DNA of 6,470 bases, taken from Bacilli bacterium. Its GTDB lineage: Bacteria > Bacillota_I > Bacilli_A > RF39 > UBA660. How positions within the stretch are numbered: the first letter of the stretch is position 1; each line of letters starts with the position of its first letter. The translations under genes were made by a program, and so were the position numbers. This document shows, piece after piece, positions 4,401 to 6,470 of the stretch. Below the pieces are notes generated by a model. That model was not told the origin of the DNA and ran no database searches. It saw only the letters and a program-made list of their open reading frames with translations. The stretch covers positions 1 to 6,470 of the forward strand of contig JAQUEG010000042.1 in NCBI GenBank assembly GCA_028685275.1, written 5' to 3'.

Positions 4401-6470
4401 TTATTCCTCCAATATATCTACTATTATTTCATGGTCTTTCTGATCATTAATTAACTTAATAAAATTGTCCTTTACTTCTTTATTATCAAGAGTTAATTTA
4501 ATATTACCAGTTATTTTTTGCTTGTTAACTTTTATTTTATAATTAGTATTTAAATAACGATATTGTATTGTAAAATGAGACCAATTAGTTGGTATTTTAG
4601 GTTCTATCTTTAAGGTGTCTCCTTCCTTTTTAAAGCCTAATATTTCTTCTATTCCTACTTTATAAGCCCAACTAGCAGAACCAGTATACCAAGTCCAACC
4701 ACCACGACCAGGATGCCCAATATTAGAATATACATCAGCTGCCATCACATATGGTTCTGTTTTATAAATATTAACATCATTATTATTTAAAGTATGATTA
4801 ATTGGATTAAGCATTTGATAATATTCATAACCTAAATCAAATTGATTATCGCGTAATAAAGCCATAATATACCATAAGGCGGCATGAGTATATTGACCTC
4901 CATTTTCTCTAACACCCTCTATATAATGTTTAATATAACCAGGATTATTACGCATATATTTAAATGGTGGGTTTAATAATTTAATAATTTTATGTTCTTT
5001 ATCAATTAAATGATTATTAACTTCTTGATGAATTGATTGACGTTGTTTATCAGTTGCTACTTCACTTAAAATACTCCAACTTTGACTTAATAAATCAATT
5101 TGACATTCACGATTATTACGAGAACCTAAAGAAACTCCATTATCAAAGAAAGCTCTTAAATACCAAGCACCATCCCAAGCATTTTGGTGTAATGCTGTTT
5201 TTAAATCTTCGGTTTTATCTAAACATTTTTGAGCAAACTCTTCATCATCATAATCTTTACTAATAATCGCCATTCGCTTAAGTAAGTCATAAACAAAGAA
5301 ACCCATAAATACACTTTCACCACGCCCCTTATGACCAACTCGATTCATACCATCATTCCAATCACCACTACCCATTAATGGTATACCATGGATCCCAAAT
5401 TGATTAAGTGTTTTATCAATACATAATTTTAAATGTTCATAAAGTGTTTCCGTCTCCACTGTGTAATAAAAATTCATTCCTTTTTCTGATTCATTTTCGC
5501 CTAATAACTCGCCATTAACAAATGGTACTTGTTCCTTTAATATCGCTTTATCACCAGTTATTTTTAAATATTCAGAAGTAACATACACTAACCATAAATA
5601 ATCATCAGAAAATTCAGTTCTAATGCCATTACCAGTTTCTTCATGCCACCAATGTAAAACATCTCCTTCTTTAAATTGATGTTTAGCATGCTTTAAGATT
5701 TGGGCTTTCGCATATTCAGAATCAGTATACATAACACTTAAAACATCTTGTAATTGATCACGGAAACCAAGTGCCCCTCCCGCTTGATAAAATCCAGATC
5801 GCGCATATAAACGAGAAGCAAGGGTTTGATATAAATACCAACCATTAAGAACATAATTAAAGCCTTGATCAGGTGTTTCAACTACTAAACTACTTAATTT
5901 TTCATCCCAATAATTAATTACTTCTTTATATGCCATTTGTACTTTATTTAAATCATTAAATTTTTCTAAATTATTTTCTTCTTTTGTACAACCTAACATA
6001 AAAGCAAAAGTTTTAGTAGTACCTTTATTTAAACTAATATTAAAACTAATCATTCGTTTATTATTATCATTAAAATCATAATCACTTATTAATTCAGTAG
6101 CAGTTAAGAATGTATTAACATCAGCAAAATGATTACTATAAATATTTTTAGTAAATAACATATTTTGCTTTTGATCATAATTTGAAACTAAATAACGAGC
6201 CGTTTTTTCTTCTGATACACCTAATACTAAATGAGTTATTAATTTAACATCAATTGGTTCTGATTCATTATTATTAGTAACATTAACTAAATAATATTTT
6301 ATTGATTCAGTTAAGGAAACAAACACCGTAATCATAATATCTATATTATCAAGTTCACCATAATAATTAGTATAACCAAACCCATGTTCAACTTTAGATG
6401 GTTTAAATATCTTATCTTTAAAAATTAAATACTCACTACTAGGATCAACTACAAGATCATTACTCCAAGT
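4401..6470 (-). CDS. GH94-family glycoside phosphorylase or cyclic beta-1,2-glucan synthase-type C-terminal region (N-terminus outside window)
   Basis: The frame is open without a stop from the right edge to TAA at 4401-4403: 689 residues are visible and the start is not. The ATG at 6333-6335 is internal, because the 45 codons before it are in frame and family-like (VEHGFGYTNYYGELDNIDI). GH94 enzymes reversibly phosphorolyse beta-linked glucosides to a sugar 1-phosphate. Order seen, in visible-residue numbering: N-terminal beta-sandwich to about 180; helical linker; an (alpha/alpha)6 barrel with QAGGALGFRDQLQD (229-242), HWWHEETGNGIRTEFSDDYLW (273-293), GSGDWNDGMN (367-376, catalytic acid Asp373 at bases 5352-5354), RENGGQYTHAALW (521-533) and GRGGWTWYTGSASW (588-601); then a C-terminal beta-sandwich. 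The RTxFSDDxLWL and GSGDWNDGMNRVG wording resembles cyclic-glucan synthase C-termini and 1,2-beta-oligoglucan phosphorylases more than classical cellobiose phosphorylase, so the full protein may be far longer than 800 residues. Substrate unknown. It lies directly upstream of pgi. Confidence 0.92.
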   Translation of the reverse strand, partial: TWSNDLVVDPSSEYLIFKDKIFKPSKVEHGFGYTNYYGELDNIDIMITVFVSLTESIKYYLVNVTNNNESEPIDVKLITHLVLGVSEEKTARYLVSNYDQKQNMLFTKNIYSNHFADVNTFLTATELISDYDFNDNNKRMISFNISLNKGTTKTFAFMLGCTKEENNLEKFNDLNKVQMAYKEVINYWDEKLSSLVVETPDQGFNYVLNGWYLYQTLASRLYARSGFYQAGGALGFRDQLQDVLSVMYTDSEYAKAQILKHAKHQFKEGDVLHWWHEETGNGIRTEFSDDYLWLVYVTSEYLKITGDKAILKEQVPFVNGELLGENESEKGMNFYYTVETETLYEHLKLCIDKTLNQFGIHGIPLMGSGDWNDGMNRVGHKGRGESVFMGFFVYDLLKRMAIISKDYDDEEFAQKCLDKTEDLKTALHQNAWDGAWYLRAFFDNGVSLGSRNNRECQIDLLSQSWSILSEVATDKQRQSIHQEVNNHLIDKEHKIIKLLNPPFKYMRNNPGYIKHYIEGVRENGGQYTHAALWYIMALLRDNQFDLGYEYYQMLNPINHTLNNNDVNIYKTEPYVMAADVYSNIGHPGRGGWTWYTGSASWAYKVGIEEILGFKKEGDTLKIEPKIPTNWSHFTIQYRYLNTNYKIKVNKQKITGNIKLTLDNKEVKDNFIKLINDQKDHEIIVDILEE

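Noticed and set aside
5033..5263. Plus-strand 76-codon frame
   Set aside because: Antisense to the GH94 barrel region, rich in His/Leu/Tyr with no start signal.
6333..6335. ATG as start of the GH94 protein
   Set aside because: The upstream 45 codons to the window edge are in frame, stop-free and match the family N-terminal sandwich; no ribosome binding site precedes this ATG.
1..6470. CRISPR array, tRNA or rRNA gene, toxin-antitoxin or defence module
   Set aside because: No regularly spaced repeats, no cloverleaf or rRNA-like stretch, and no such protein seen; nearly all bases are explained by the six minus-strand genes.

Overview
The window is A+T-rich DNA (roughly a quarter to a third G+C by eye). 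It carries six genes, all read leftward on the minus strand, and looks like ordinary low-GC Gram-positive (Bacilli/Mollicutes-related) chromosome. The evidence is a Bacillus-type DnaD initiation protein, clear GGAGG-like ribosome binding sites, a Bacillus-type CCA-adding enzyme and a compact bacterial glucose-6-phosphate isomerase. Tryptophan is encoded by TGG and TGA serves as the stop of cca, so the standard bacterial code (11) fits better than the Mycoplasma/Spiroplasma code. This points to a low-GC Firmicute or an Acholeplasma-like or uncultured gut 'Tenericutes'-like lineage; the species cannot be named from sequence alone.

Layout from right to left, which is the direction of transcription. 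(1) 6470-4401: a GH94-family glycoside phosphorylase or cyclic-glucan-synthase-type C-terminal region. Its reading frame runs off the right edge, so the N-terminus is missing. (2) 4399-3188: pgi, one base after the GH94 stop, with its ribosome binding site inside the last GH94 codons. A terminator-like hairpin follows at 3146-3172. (3) 3045-2773: a 90-residue HU nucleoid protein with its own probable promoter and leader hairpin, followed by a good terminator at 2719-2753. (4) 2657-195: a three-gene cluster of cca (tRNA CCA-adding enzyme), a secreted or membrane-anchored protein that resembles a catalytically dead metallo-beta-lactamase fold, and dnaD. The gaps are 13 and 37 bases. (5) 1-194: no convincing gene; it holds a possible tail of a plus-strand reading frame, a 9-bp inverted repeat and a weak terminator.

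The genes form three units. The GH94/pgi pair fits carbohydrate use: a phosphorylase would release a sugar 1-phosphate, which after mutation to glucose 6-phosphate enters glycolysis through PGI. HU is a highly expressed single gene. The cca-X-dnaD cluster is housekeeping (tRNA maturation and replication initiation) with one unknown envelope protein between. I see no CRISPR array, tRNA, rRNA, complete mobile element or toxin/defence system. The least explained items are the degenerate MBL-like protein, the substrate and full architecture of the GH94 protein, and the repeated motif around the HU promoter.
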